This document shows positions 22,735 through 32,099 of a DNA stretch of 64,000 nucleotides, piece after piece. Under the pieces are notes generated by a model, which searched no databases, was not told the DNA's origin, and was given only the letters and a program-made list of their open reading frames with translations. The stretch is taken from positions 7,254,001 to 7,318,000 of the forward strand of contig OZ020244.1 of assembly GCA_963971285.1 (NCBI GenBank), written 5' to 3'. Each line of letters opens with the position of its first letter. The stretch's first letter is position 1. Source of the stretch: Astropecten irregularis (Eukaryota > Echinodermata > Asteroidea > Paxillosida > Astropectinidae). The translations under genes and the position numbers were made by a program.

Positions 22735-23515
22735 GAAACAATTGTTGATGATCAGCTGAAGGCCGAAAAACTTGCGGACCAGTTCCAAAGTGTCTTCTCC
22801 GACGAAGACCCTGTTTTGCCTCTACTGCCACCTTGCCCATACCCTGATCTGCCAGACTTAGATATAACTATAGATAGGACCAGATGAAACACCAAACGCT
22901 ACCCTGAAGATTGCTTCTTCTGAACTAGCCCCTGCATTCATTTTTCAGCAGAGCCTAGACCAGGGCACCCTTCCAGGTGACTGGAGAAGAGAAAACATCT
23001 CGCCTATCTACAAAAAGGGGAGCAAAATCAGACCCAGCAAATTATCGCCTGATATCACTGACATGCACATGTTGTATACTCATGGAACACATCATTGATA
23101 GTCATATTATGAAATTCCTGTCCGCCCACAAGATCCTTACGGATGCTCAACATGCATTTAGAAAACTTATTACGGTCATGTGACCTTAAAATGGGACCCA
23201 ATGGAGATCAGACGCCAAACTCAGAGGCTGACCACCCTTCATAAGATATACAACAACGAACTTGACATCAACGCTGACCTGTTTGTAGAGCAGAAACCCA
23301 GCAGATATAGAAAAAGCCACAACAAACAACTTAAAGTACTACATTACACATCAACTCCATATTCTCAATCCTTCTTCGCTGAAACCAACCAAATTTGGAA
23401 TAAATTAACCCAATCAAGTGTCGATACAACTTCAACCTCAGCCTTCAGAAGCTCCATCAAACCTATTATAATGCATAGTGGATTTAGATCCCGATCCACT
23501 GTCGTCAACTTCTAG
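22735..23515 (+). pseudogene. LINE RT remnant with internal deletion
   Basis: The first part (22735-23178) encodes a CR1-type pre-RT/RT start: an AEKLADQFQSVFSDED linker, then NISPIYKKGSKSDPANYR and LTDAQHAFRK. At about 23180 it jumps to the C-terminal domain (LKWDPMEIRRQTQRL ... TNQIWNKL). The catalytic palm with the (F/Y)ADD box is therefore missing and the two ends are joined. There is also a frame change near 22890. It is a dead element with an internal deletion of several hundred codons. Confidence 0.8.
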
Positions 23516-23689
23516 TATAGTCCGTAGAGGACCTTTCGGAAGTGATTTCTACAAGGTACAAGGTACAAGCTGTAACTAGGCAATAAAATATAGTACAAGA
23601 ATTATATTGGTGTCAAAATGCAGACCAAATGAACTCTATGATGTAATCCTGACATTCCAATTTGATCTCTTGTATTAGCGCCGAAAACT

Positions 23690-24185
23690 GTAACTGGGGT
23701 CTTTCTTCAGACGGTAGGTGTCGGTGGAGAGGATGTCTGTGACCTTGCTGTCATAGTCCGACTTGTCCATGATGACTGTGGCGTTGCCTTTGTCATCTTT
23801 CATATTGGGGCAGGTTCTTGATAGCTGCCATTTCCTTGGATGACTGGTTGGTCTCGGGTGGCTTGGCTTGCTTGATGGCTCCTGGATACGGACATCTTCT
23901 GATTCTGCCTTGCTCAGGTGTAAGTGCTGGTTCTGTTGACTGGATGATGTCTTCTACTGGGATGGATTTCGGTGGGACTGCACAGTTCATGCCTAAGGTC
24001 AAGACTTTGGTTTCCGAAGCTGTAAGTTGTCGCTGGCTCAGATTCACTACTTTCTCGAAGAAGGCTTGTCGGGATCGGAGGTGTTGGGCTGGCCCTTGAG
24101 GTGGATAAGGAGATATAGACGATCGCACACTGTTCGGAACGTCGAGAACATACCTACGGTTCTTCTCAGAACCACACACTCTCAC
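23690..24185 (-). pseudogene. Penelope-like element, N-terminal/RT start
   Basis: Minus frame 24185-23793 carries a VVNLSQRQLTASETKVLTLG segment and a PKSIPVEDII segment. After a frame change it continues as KGNATVIMDKSDYDSKVTDI to about 23690. These segments match the conserved N-terminal and first RT blocks of Penelope-like retroelements. The rest of RT and the GIY-YIG domain are absent here; a separate GIY-YIG remnant lies at 61239-61915. Confidence 0.78.
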
Positions 24186-24262
24186 AGAAGAGATTACATG
24201 GTGTCACCGCAAACCAACCTTCTCTTAGTACTTCCACCATGCATAGCTTTAAGTCTTACTTA
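24125..24262. repeat. Dispersed Penelope-associated 5' segment
   Basis: Contains ACTGTTCGGAACGTCGAGA, a CGGTTCTTCTCAGAACCACA palindromic segment and CCACCATGCATAGCTTTAAG. Nearly the same string occurs alone at 36433-36555, and a diverged one at 21949-22012. It abuts the 5' end of the minus-strand Penelope ORF, so it is probably its 5' region. Confidence 0.7.
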
Positions 24263-24399
24263 ATGGCAGGCGGATTTAGTGGACAAGAGCTCAGTCAGTC
24301 GGTTCAATGGAAACTATGGGTACTTACTGACGTGTATTGACATTGTCAGAATATGCCCGGGCGATCCCGCTCAAGAATAAGACTCCATATCCTCCGCAT

Positions 24400-24790
24400 A
24401 CCCGAGGGGTACCTATTCTACAGCTGACGAACTGGATGGATCAGTGCAAACAGGTATTTTCGTGGCAAGTTTGGTTCCAATGCTTGCAAAATATCCGTTG
24501 AGCACGTTGGCAATAACTTCAGGCTCAGAAATATCTTCGTCATTTGTGCGAGTACGACTTATAGCACACGTTTTACGTTTGCCAGGAATAAGTTGTTTGA
24601 GATGCTTCCATACTTGCCCACTGTCATTTTTACTTGATTTGATGGCTTGATGGAAGTACTCCTTTTTAGCATGTTTAATGTTGGCATTAACCTGGTTACG
24701 CAGGGTCTTATATGTTTTCCAACAGTCGTTATGTTGTGAAGTGATTGCAATCTTTTTTGAGTGATCCCTTTTGTAGATCAACTCCAATAT
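24400..24790 (-). pseudogene. LINE pre-RT linker fragment
   Basis: Minus frame 24787-24413 encodes a basic segment W-K-T-Y-K-x-L-R-N-Q-V-N followed by VWKHLKQLIPGK and VIANVLNGYFASIG. This is the region between endonuclease and RT in CR1/L2-type LINEs. Neither flanking domain remains, so this is a small relic. Confidence 0.72.
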
Positions 24791-24842
24791 ATCCTGATTT
24801 ATGTTTTTACAAGGGCCATGCTTATCGCAAACACTAATACCT

Positions 24843-26130
24843 AGTTCACACCAACGGCGCTTTGATGGCGCTTTAAAGCGGCACCAAAGCGTAACAAAGC
24901 TTGATTAAAGCGTCAGGGTCGTAATAGATCGTATCAAAGCTTAACAAAGCTCAGCAAAGCTTGACTCAATGCGAAGGAAAGCTTAACGGAGCTTGGTTCA
25001 AAGCGGGGACCCAAGTCTTCACGGTCTGTCACCACTTGACACGCTTTGTTAAGATGTCTCAAGATTTACTTCGATCTGGCATGAAGATCTGACACGAGGT
25101 CGGACGCTTTCATCAAGATCTGACACGCTTTGTTACGTTTTGTTACGCTTTCATGAAGGACTCTCACGCTTTCCCACGAATTGGGACGCTTTGATCAAGC
25201 ATTGACACGCTTTGTTAGGCTTTCTTATGCCTGGCAAGCTTCCTCATGCTCTTCCACGCTCTCTCTCCTACGATACCCACGATATCCGGAGCCTGAAAAA
25301 CTACTAAAACACAAAGATGGAACCCAAGAGAGATACTGTATGCTGTAGTCAACTAATACTTGAATTACCTATGACATTTTAATTACCTATGAACGACATG
25401 ATACTGTAATTGACCCGAGATTATGCAACAATTTATATTGTGTGGATAGTTGACTTCGATATGGGGATGTTATTCACCTATTAGGACATTGTTCTGGCTA
25501 AGTGGGACTTTTAAATTTCGTATTGAAAAAAACAAACACATGTATTGTGTGGATATTACCTAGTAGGATATTGGTCTTGCTAAGTGGACTTAGATTTACC
25601 TAATATGTCAGTTGCTCTGATATTATAATGCCTTTTATTTTCAAATATAAAAAAGAAGAAGATAGATAGTAATTAAAATTTGAGTAAACAATACAAAATA
25701 CACCACCACCCCCACACACACAAAATTACGAATTTACGAAAAAAAGAATAATAATAATATAATAACAAAGAGAAATATAATACAAAAAGAAATAAAAAAA
25801 CTGAGTTTTTCACATTTGTTCTTTTTCTCTTTTTATTACATTATGTGTTTTATTTTTATTTCTTTGATTTCATTTCCTTGGTTACAATAAGGTTCATTTA
25901 TCTTACATATACAATTTAGTATTTAAATTAATGAGAAAATCAAATTATTAATCAATTTCAAAGATGCAATGATTTTGTGGATCTGCTGCTGCATCTTTAT
26001 ATAGGCTCTGGATCAAAAGCGGCATTTTCCGATGCGTAACGGAGCTTAACAGAGCTTGATAGTCGTATCAGAGCCTGATTTAAAGCATCATAATCGCATC
26101 AAAGCGTAATACAGCTTAAATATAAAAAAA
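24843..26130. repeat. Foldback region of AAAGC / GCTTT quasi-repeats
   Basis: 24850-25010 is full of short forms such as AAAGCGTAACAAAGCTTGA. 25060-25260 is full of the opposite strand form (ACGCTTTGTTACGCTTT). An AT-rich spacer follows, and the AAAGC form returns at 25990-26125. The arrangement suggests a foldback element with degenerate 10-14-bp arm repeats. No coding capacity; limits are approximate. Confidence 0.6.
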
Positions 26131-26538
26131 AAAAATCTATGGGCACCGGTCGCGGTGCACGTGCAGCATGCCCTGCACGCTGCATTGGTCTAAACTTTTC
26201 GCTGCCACCGATCCGAGGCTGCTGGTCTAAGTTTTTGTCTTCTTAACATCAAAAATGTAGGGACTGGCAACGAGTCCACATTGCATTATGTATGAATCGG
26301 ATGATAGAGGGCGTTTATGATCTAGTTTCGTCGAATTCGTAGATTCGTTGCAAAATGGTCACCCCACCTTTGAGTTAATTCTTCCCCAGGTGACGTATAT
26401 CAGGGAGTGGTCACTTAGTCCAACATGGATAACTCCGCTACTAGTAATGTTGAGCTTGTTGGTTGTGAAAAGCACATCAATAAGCCCAGTGCTGCTCTGT
26501 TTTGCGCACGTAAAGCGCATTAGAAATATTTATTTATT

Positions 26539-26760
26539 AGGTGTTCGGGTTCAAGCCGAACACCTATTGTTATTGTTCGATTTTTTTTTTTTTTTCATTT
26601 TTTTTCATCCCAAACTTGTCAGCTGGACTTCTTGGTCACAGGTACAAGATATTGACATGAAACTTGGTGGGAACCTCGGTCATGATGTCAAGTTATATTT
26701 AGAAGATTGACGTCATGATGACGTCATCGGGTATCAAATTACGAGCGTTTTTAGGAACAA
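26539..26760. repeat. Dispersed repeat with 5' hairpin and TGACGTCA pair
   Basis: AGGTGTTCGG and CCGAACACCT form a 10-bp stem (26539-26564), followed by a T-rich tract, GAAACTTGGTGGGAACC, and a TGACGTCA pair at 26708 and 26719. It looks like the same family as the start of the window. Confidence 0.65.
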
Positions 26761-27318
26761 CTTTGGTGCTCCATAACTTCAGAACCACATGACCTACGAT
26801 TTTGATATTGACATATGTTACTCAACACGTAGATCTTAACAATTAATATATTCAGTGTTGAGTACAAATGACCTTCACTTCCGGTGTAGTGCATAATATA
26901 AAGAACGCCAAATAAAGTGTTTGTTGTTTGCGAGACACACTTTGAAGCAGATTGTTTCGAAGAGAATCGACAAGCCACACTCCTTGCATATACACCAAGG
27001 TACAAGAAACTGCGGGAAAATGCAGTGCCCACAATATTTTTTTCAAGCCAAAGACAAAACGTCGAGAGTGCAAAGAAGAAAGAGGTAAGATTTTTGTTAT
27101 ATTCATTAGGCCTAGGCCTACCTTGTATTTGTAATGGCTAAATAAACAAGCTAATTTTAAAAACCTTCCTTCCTCCATGATTTAATTGCCGCTTGATAAA
27201 TTTACAACAATTTCAAGTTTTATTTGTAATCGTTGTTAGAACAAACGATGGTAATGTGCATAAGTATGGAACGCCATAGCTATCTTCGGTAGCTTAGATG
27301 GGTTATTTTCTCTATTTT
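26761..27318. other. Non-coding DNA
   Basis: No domain-bearing ORF. Continues the repeat above, with a GACCTTCACTTCCGGTGTAG segment like the minisatellite of 290-670, then AT-rich sequence. Confidence 0.5.
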
Positions 27319-27640
27319 ATCATTCAATTCGCCAATTTCATCATTCAATTCGTCATGTTGTCATTCAATTCGCCAATTCCATCATTCAATTCGCCAATTT
27401 TATCATTCAATTCGCCAATTCCATCATTCAATTCGTCAATCCCATCATTCAATTCGCCAATTTCATCATTCAATTCGTAATTTTATCATTCCATTCGCCA
27501 ATTTCAGCATTCAATTCGTCAATTCTATCATTCAATTTGCCAATTTCATCATTCAATTCGTCATTTTGTCATTCAATTCGCAAATTTCACCATTCAATTT
27601 GCCAATCTCGCCATTCAATTTTTCAATCTCATCATTCACT
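27319..27640. repeat. 21-bp minisatellite
   Basis: About 15 units of TCATTCAATTCGCCAATTT plus 2 bases, with point variants (GTC for GCC). A short run of the same unit returns at 27757-27800. The repeat is open in frame for 60 codons, but only because of its period. Confidence 0.92.
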
Positions 27641-27850
27641 TTGGAGATCATATCGTTCCATTTGGCGGTTTATCGTTATACGGTTATAATCGATTCTCTG
27701 CGCTGCACGACTAGTCGATTTGACGCGTAATCGTCCTGCACTGCAAGGTCTTCCTTTCATTCGCCAATTTCACCATTCAATTTGACAATTCATCATTCGG
27801 TGTGGCAATTCAGCTTTCTACATAGCGCCACCAACGACCTAGTCTTGATC

Positions 27851-27987
27851 CAAGACTGGCATTATCGTTTGTTCCGGTCCGATAACACCAATAGAGGGGG
27901 CTATAATGCAACGAACTCGATGACAGGCAGCCACTGGTACCTGTGCCGCCGCAGGTATGCTTGCCATTATCCAATATGCCAGTCTTG
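27851..27987. mobile_element. Foldback MITE, copy A
   Basis: CAAGACTGGCATTATCG at the left and its imperfect inverse (CAATATGCCAGTCTTG) at the right enclose a GATAGAGGGGG-like core. A related copy lies inverted at 29589-29727. Confidence 0.7.
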
Positions 27988-28012
27988 AAGCAAATCATAG
28001 CCCAGGCGAAGA

Positions 28013-28028
28013 CCCCCCCCCCCCCCCC
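28013..28028. repeat. Poly-C run (16)
   Basis: Uninterrupted C16 just right of MITE copy A. Confidence 0.9.
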
Positions 28029-28073
28029 GCATGGTATGAGGTTATGAATATGTATATATTTAAATTATATGTG

Positions 28074-28086
28074 TATATTTAAATTC
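28074..28086. other. Direct repeat bounding the tRNA-like array (left)
   Basis: TATATTTAAATTC here and at 29161-29173 bracket the whole 323-bp array, as expected for a target-site duplication. Because the sequence is AT-rich, chance is not excluded. Confidence 0.6.
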
Positions 28087-28147
28087 ATTGAAAAGTGAAC
28101 AAAGAAAAATTGACTCCAGTCAATTTTTCTTTGTTCACTTTTCAATG
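28086..28147. repeat. Head-to-head inverted repeat, 30-bp perfect arms
   Basis: 28086-28115 is the exact inverse of 28118-28147 with a CC centre. The right arm is the start of the first 323-bp unit, so the left end of the array carries an inverted copy of the unit's tail. Confidence 0.93.
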
Positions 28148-28372
28148 ACTTAAAATAACTCAGTCAGTTTCCCTTGTGGTTATTTCACGAATATAATAAT
28201 TAAAAAGCCGTATCCTCTTTGAGTGATCCCCCATGTACCGTTCCCAGGTTGCAGCATTGTTGCGTGTATCATTGAAACGATCCCTGGGGTGTGGCGGTGT
28301 GTGCGTGGTTTCATGGCTTCTGACTGCCAAACGAACAAAGATAGTTGACTATTGGGGTCACCACCAACATAG

Positions 28373-28445
28373 GGCTGGATGGCTCAGTTGGTAGAGCGCC
28401 TGTACGGTATTCAGGAGGTCGCCGGTTCGAATCCCGCTCCAGTCA
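28373..28445 (+). ncRNA. tRNA-like Pol III unit 1
   Basis: 73 nt fold into a near-normal cloverleaf: 7-bp acceptor stem (one G-T pair), GCTC/GAGC D stem, 5-nt variable loop and a T arm with one mismatch. The A box (TGGCTCAGTTGG) and B box (GGTTCGAATCC) match Pol III consensus, and TTTTT follows 3 bases after the end. The anticodon loop is ACGGTAT: position 33 is C, not T, and the stem ends in a T-T mismatch. Formal anticodon GGT (Thr) is therefore doubtful; a tRNA-derived repeat is likelier than a working tRNA. Confidence 0.65.
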
Positions 28446-28695
28446 ATTTTTCTTTGTTCACTTTTCAATGACTTAAAATAACACAGTCAGTTTCCCTTGT
28501 GGTTATTTCACGAATATAATAATTAAAAAGCCGTATCCTCTTTGAGTGATCCCCCATGTACCGTTCCCAGGTTGCAGCATTGTTGCGTGTATCATTGAAA
28601 CGATCCCTGGGGTGTGGCGGTGTGTGCGTGGTTTCATGGCTTCTGACTGCCAAACGAACAAAGATAGTTGACTATTGGGGTCACCACCAACATAG

Positions 28696-28768
28696 GGCTG
28701 GATGGCTCAGTTGGTAGAGCGCCTGTACGGTATTCAGGAGGTCGCCGGTTCGAATCCCGCTCCAGTCA
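28696..28768 (+). ncRNA. tRNA-like Pol III unit 2
   Basis: Identical to unit 1 as far as I can see, exactly 323 bp downstream, with the same A and B boxes and T-run. Confidence 0.65.
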
Positions 28769-29018
28769 ATTTTTCTTTGTTCACTTTTCAATGACTAAAA
28801 ATAACTCAGTCAGTTTCCCTTGTGGTTATTTCACGAATATAATAATTAAAAAGCCGTATCCTCTTTGAGTGATCCCCCATGTACCGTTCCCAGGTTGCAG
28901 CATTGTTGCGTGTATCATTGAAACGATCCCTGGGGTGTGGCGGTGTGTGCGTGGTTTCATGGCTTCTGACTGCCAAACGAACAAAGATAGTTGACTATTG
29001 GGGTCACCACCAACATAG

Positions 29019-29091
29019 GGCTGGATGGCTCAGTTGGTAGAGCGCCTGTACGGTATTCAGGAGGTCGCCGGTTCGAATCCCGCTCCAGTCA
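29019..29091 (+). ncRNA. tRNA-like Pol III unit 3
   Basis: Third identical unit, again 323 bp on, followed by the partial unit that ends at the right-hand direct repeat. Confidence 0.65.
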
Positions 29092-29160
29092 ATTTTTCTT
29101 TGTTCACTTTTCAATGACTTAAAATAACTCAGTCAGTTTCCCTTGTGGTTATTTCACGAA

Positions 29161-29173
29161 TATATTTAAATTC
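29161..29173. other. Direct repeat bounding the tRNA-like array (right)
   Basis: TATATTTAAATTC, matching 28074-28086. Confidence 0.6.
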
Positions 29174-30053
29174 GATCGATCTTGAATAATCACGCAAGCG
29201 CAATAGTGCAGATTGTTTTTTCATACAGTCTGGTCACACGATGGTCGATGCGTAATACACATAATACATAACAAGTCATAGAGCACCGTGGTTGGGGCCA
29301 ATTTCATAGCAGTCGACTGATAAATTTAAAACTGAGAATTCTATTAAATTTTTGAGCGGCAAATGTTAGGGCAACAGATACAACCATAGCACAAGAGAGA
29401 ATGAAATTACGTTACACTGCATAGGCATAGCATTATACTTCACAATTACAACATTACAAGAACACTAGTTACCACGCATTCATTCATATAACACTCTTAC
29501 GTCACATGTCGCTAGTGCATAGAAAGCAGGTTTTTGAGCTATGCTTGGAATGTCCTCGGAATTTCACGGGTCGTTTGGAGGTTTGAATCAAGACCGATAT
29601 TCGTTCACAGCATGCACGCGTACCAGCGGCGGCACAACTACCAGTGGCAGCAGGCCAGCGAGTTCGTTGATTATATACCCCCTCTATCGGTGCTTTCGGA
29701 GTGGGACAAACGGTAATATCGGTCTTGGATCAAGACTACCAACGACCAGTATGCGCAAATGAAATTACACCCGATTTCGGGTCAAAGTGGATTTTAGCAT
29801 AGGGGCCTTGAGAAGAGGCTAGGGTGACGGCTTGCCAATTTGGTCTGGTGCCCAGTGTTCGTGTCACTTTACCCTGGTATTTGACACAGTGGAACCAGTC
29901 TACACCAAAGATTGTATAATGGTTGCATGTCGAACGCGTGGTATGGCACGAAATTCATGTAGGGGCTAGGCCTAATTGCATCGGATAATTTTAACGTTAG
30001 AATTTACGCTTTATAGACGTCAGATAGAGATTTGGTCCACCGTACCAGTCACG
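29174..30053. other. Upstream region of the SAM-HECT gene
   Basis: Mostly non-coding. It contains MITE copy B (29589-29727). The 300 bp before the ATG at 30054 should hold the promoter and 5' UTR, but I see no clear TATA or initiator element. Confidence 0.45.
29589..29727. mobile_element. Foldback MITE, copy B (inverted)
   Basis: CAAGACCGATATTCG ... TAATATCGGTCTTG ends, enclosing the inverse of the GATAGAGGGGG core of copy A. The two MITEs face each other across the tRNA-like array. Confidence 0.7.
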
Positions 30054-30146
30054 ATGAACTCTTCCTTTACCGACGTGGATGCGTTGAGAGGCATTTTACG
30101 GGAGTTAGGATTGTTAAACCTCTGGCCAAATTTCCAAAGGCAAAGG
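30054..30146 (+). CDS. Exon 1, first half of SAM domain
   Basis: ATG opens MNSSFTDVDALRGILRELGL..., continuing LNLWPNFQRQR, the first helices of a sterile alpha motif. It ends in phase 0 at AGG before GCAAGT. The usual GT donor is absent; AGG|GCAAGT fits the strong consensus of GC-AG introns, and the frame joins cleanly to the next exon at 30996. SAM domains mediate self- or hetero-oligomerisation. The start was chosen because it is the first in-frame ATG with a SAM-compatible N-terminus. Confidence 0.72.
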
Positions 30147-30995
30147 GCAAGTATTACTAGCCTATAGTAATTAGTATACGTAGGGACGTCAATCGTACCA
30201 CGTGACACGCGCTAAAACAGGCGAACAGTTACACGTCGATGTGAAAATGTCCCATTTTCGGAATTTTTTTTGAACAAAATTGACAGAATCCACACGTAAA
30301 ATACTACCATGATATCTCAAAACTAAGTTTGAAAAGGTAACTAAAAAAATCTCCATTTAGAAAAAATGTAAAATAATTGATTCAAATATAGGGGCCTACC
30401 CCGCCCGGCCAATACTAGAAAAAAGAAAGGTTCTTTCTGTATAATAATTAGTAATTAATTTTTTACCTGAACAGAATTTCAGCACTTATAATATATCCAT
30501 CTGTCACTTCTCATTTAGAGATCAAAATAGAGATCAAATTGTATAAGTTTATTAAAGATTAATGAAGGCCTTCAACAAGTCGACAAGTCAGTTGCAAGGC
30601 CTAACGTTAGGCCTGTTTTACTTTTACTTTTACTAAACCAGGTATAGGCCATAGGTTACTATTAGGCCTACTAGTACTGAGATTTACTAGTTTGTTGTAA
30701 TCTAACATTAGCCTAGATCAGCCTGAGACCGATTCGTTCTAACTACGTTGCTGTGCCTTTGGGGGGCCTGTCTAGGCTCCTGAATTGTTATTAAGGCCTA
30801 CAGTATTATTCATGTCCTTTTTAAAGGGGACATAGTGAATGAATTGGGTTGGTTGCAAAATAAAAAAACCAAACAATTATTTTTATTTTTTATTTTAGTC
30901 GTGGTGGGCTTTTTTGACTTTGACTTTTGATTTCTTTGCAATAACCACTAACCAGCTTGCGCTGCTAATTTTTTATTTCCATTTACAATTTTCAG

Positions 30996-31087
30996 GTTAA
31001 TGCTGAGCAAGTGAGGTCCTTGGGGGACTCGGATTTGGCCAGTTTGGGTGTGGCAACGATTGGTGATCGTCATCGACTACGGCAAAG
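30996..31087 (+). CDS. Exon 2, second half of SAM domain
   Basis: After TTTTCAG it encodes VNAEQVRSLGDSDLASLGV and a GDRHRLRQR end: the later SAM helices with the D-x-D-L-x-x-L-G-V-x-x-x-G-x-R pattern. The donor AAAG|GTGCCA leaves phase 2, which does not fit the 31652 exon, so a small exon in between or another lesion is likely. Confidence 0.75.
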
Positions 31088-31651
31088 GTGCCAGTCGAGA
31101 GTTTGTTTTGTGTGCTTTTAAGATGTATATTTTATTCGTTTCTTTCAAACATAACATTGGTCAATGAAATATTCACTTGATGGGATCACATCAGCACATT
31201 TTACTGATTGTATTCTACATTTTATTATATGCTTTCCAGAAGGCCAATGAAGTATAAGGTCAAGTTGTATAAAAGTTTAATCTGAAATAACAAGAAAATA
31301 AAAAGGAATAAAACAATTCTTTGACTTCCATGACTAAGACTAAAAGAATTTACCCCAAAAAGGAAAAAAGAAATGGTCCCCAGTAAAACTTTGTAAGCTC
31401 TATGATCTTACACTGCCATGGGCCACTTTTTGACGTTGGTCCGTGTCAGGCCACAGGAAATAGACTGGTGGTATTAACTGATTATAATAAAATAGTAAAG
31501 AAATTAAGTTTTAAGTTAGCCAGGGGAACCACTCACGACACACCTGGAATAAGGATATGGGGTGAGAGGGGCGACTATACCTATATTTACAAATGGGTGG
31601 ATCAATGAAAATTAAATTCATCAACATTCTACCCCTCTTACAACTTTATAG

Positions 31652-32048
31652 GGTCAATCCTTTCCCGTTTCATGCCACGGTCACTTCCTGGCACAATGAA
31701 GGGGAAGCCACCCAAGAAGAAGGCTAAGTGCACAACCTGGACATGCAGGTTCGTCTGCTTAGCAGACATGAACACCACCAAGGCTCCCTCTCCGACGGAG
31801 CGTCAAGAATTGAAAGAGTGCGGTGTAGGAGAATCTAACATCACTGTGGATGTTCACAGCACTCCCGAACAGTTGAAAGAAACTCTTCACAAGACATTCC
31901 CATTGCTTGTTGAAGGAGGATGATTTGAACTACTGTCAACCGTATCTTCACACAAAGACCTAGTGTCTATGAAGGTGGCCTACACACCAGCAAATTTAAA
32001 GGAGCGAGTCAGACCAATTCAAAAAACACTTGAAGTGGACAAGTTTTG
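31652..32048 (+). CDS. Exon with conserved linker domain, interrupted by TGA
   Basis: Follows a CAACTTTATAG acceptor. The frame encodes a basic PKKKAKCTTWTCRFVCLAD segment, then a predicted alpha/beta segment to LLVEGG. It meets TGA at 31921-31923 and continues in the same frame as FELLSTVSSHKD... to RPIQKTLEVD near 32040. The protein-like character on both sides of the stop shows that it is an internal nonsense codon, not the end. The role of this region in SAM-HECT proteins is unknown to me. Confidence 0.6.
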
Positions 32049-32099
32049 ACTTTTTCCCCCTTTTTTCTACTTAGAAACCTTCACTATCATTTAAAATTT

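Larger units (their letters stand above)
28118..29160 (+). repeat. 323-bp tandem array with internal tRNA-like units
   Basis: The anchor AGTCAATTTTTC lies at 28118, 28441, 28764 and 29087: three full 323-bp units and a 74-bp partial one, nearly identical. Each full unit ends in a tRNA-like sequence. Diverged single copies of the same unit are at 38937-39230 and fragments at 33915-33985 and 35368-35415, so the unit is a dispersed repeat family that amplified in tandem here. Confidence 0.93.

Noticed and set aside
27298..27480. 60-codon ORF with SFNSPIP repeats
   Set aside because: A direct product of the 21-bp minisatellite period being a multiple of three; no start context or domain.
28373..29091. 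Working tRNA-Thr(GGT) genes
   Set aside because: C at position 33, a T-T pair closing the anticodon stem and the dispersed repeat context argue for tRNA-derived units. Recorded as tRNA-like instead.
28118..29160. CRISPR array
   Set aside because: Repeats are adjacent 323-bp monomers, not short repeats with unique spacers, in a eukaryotic setting. The same holds for 63611-64000.
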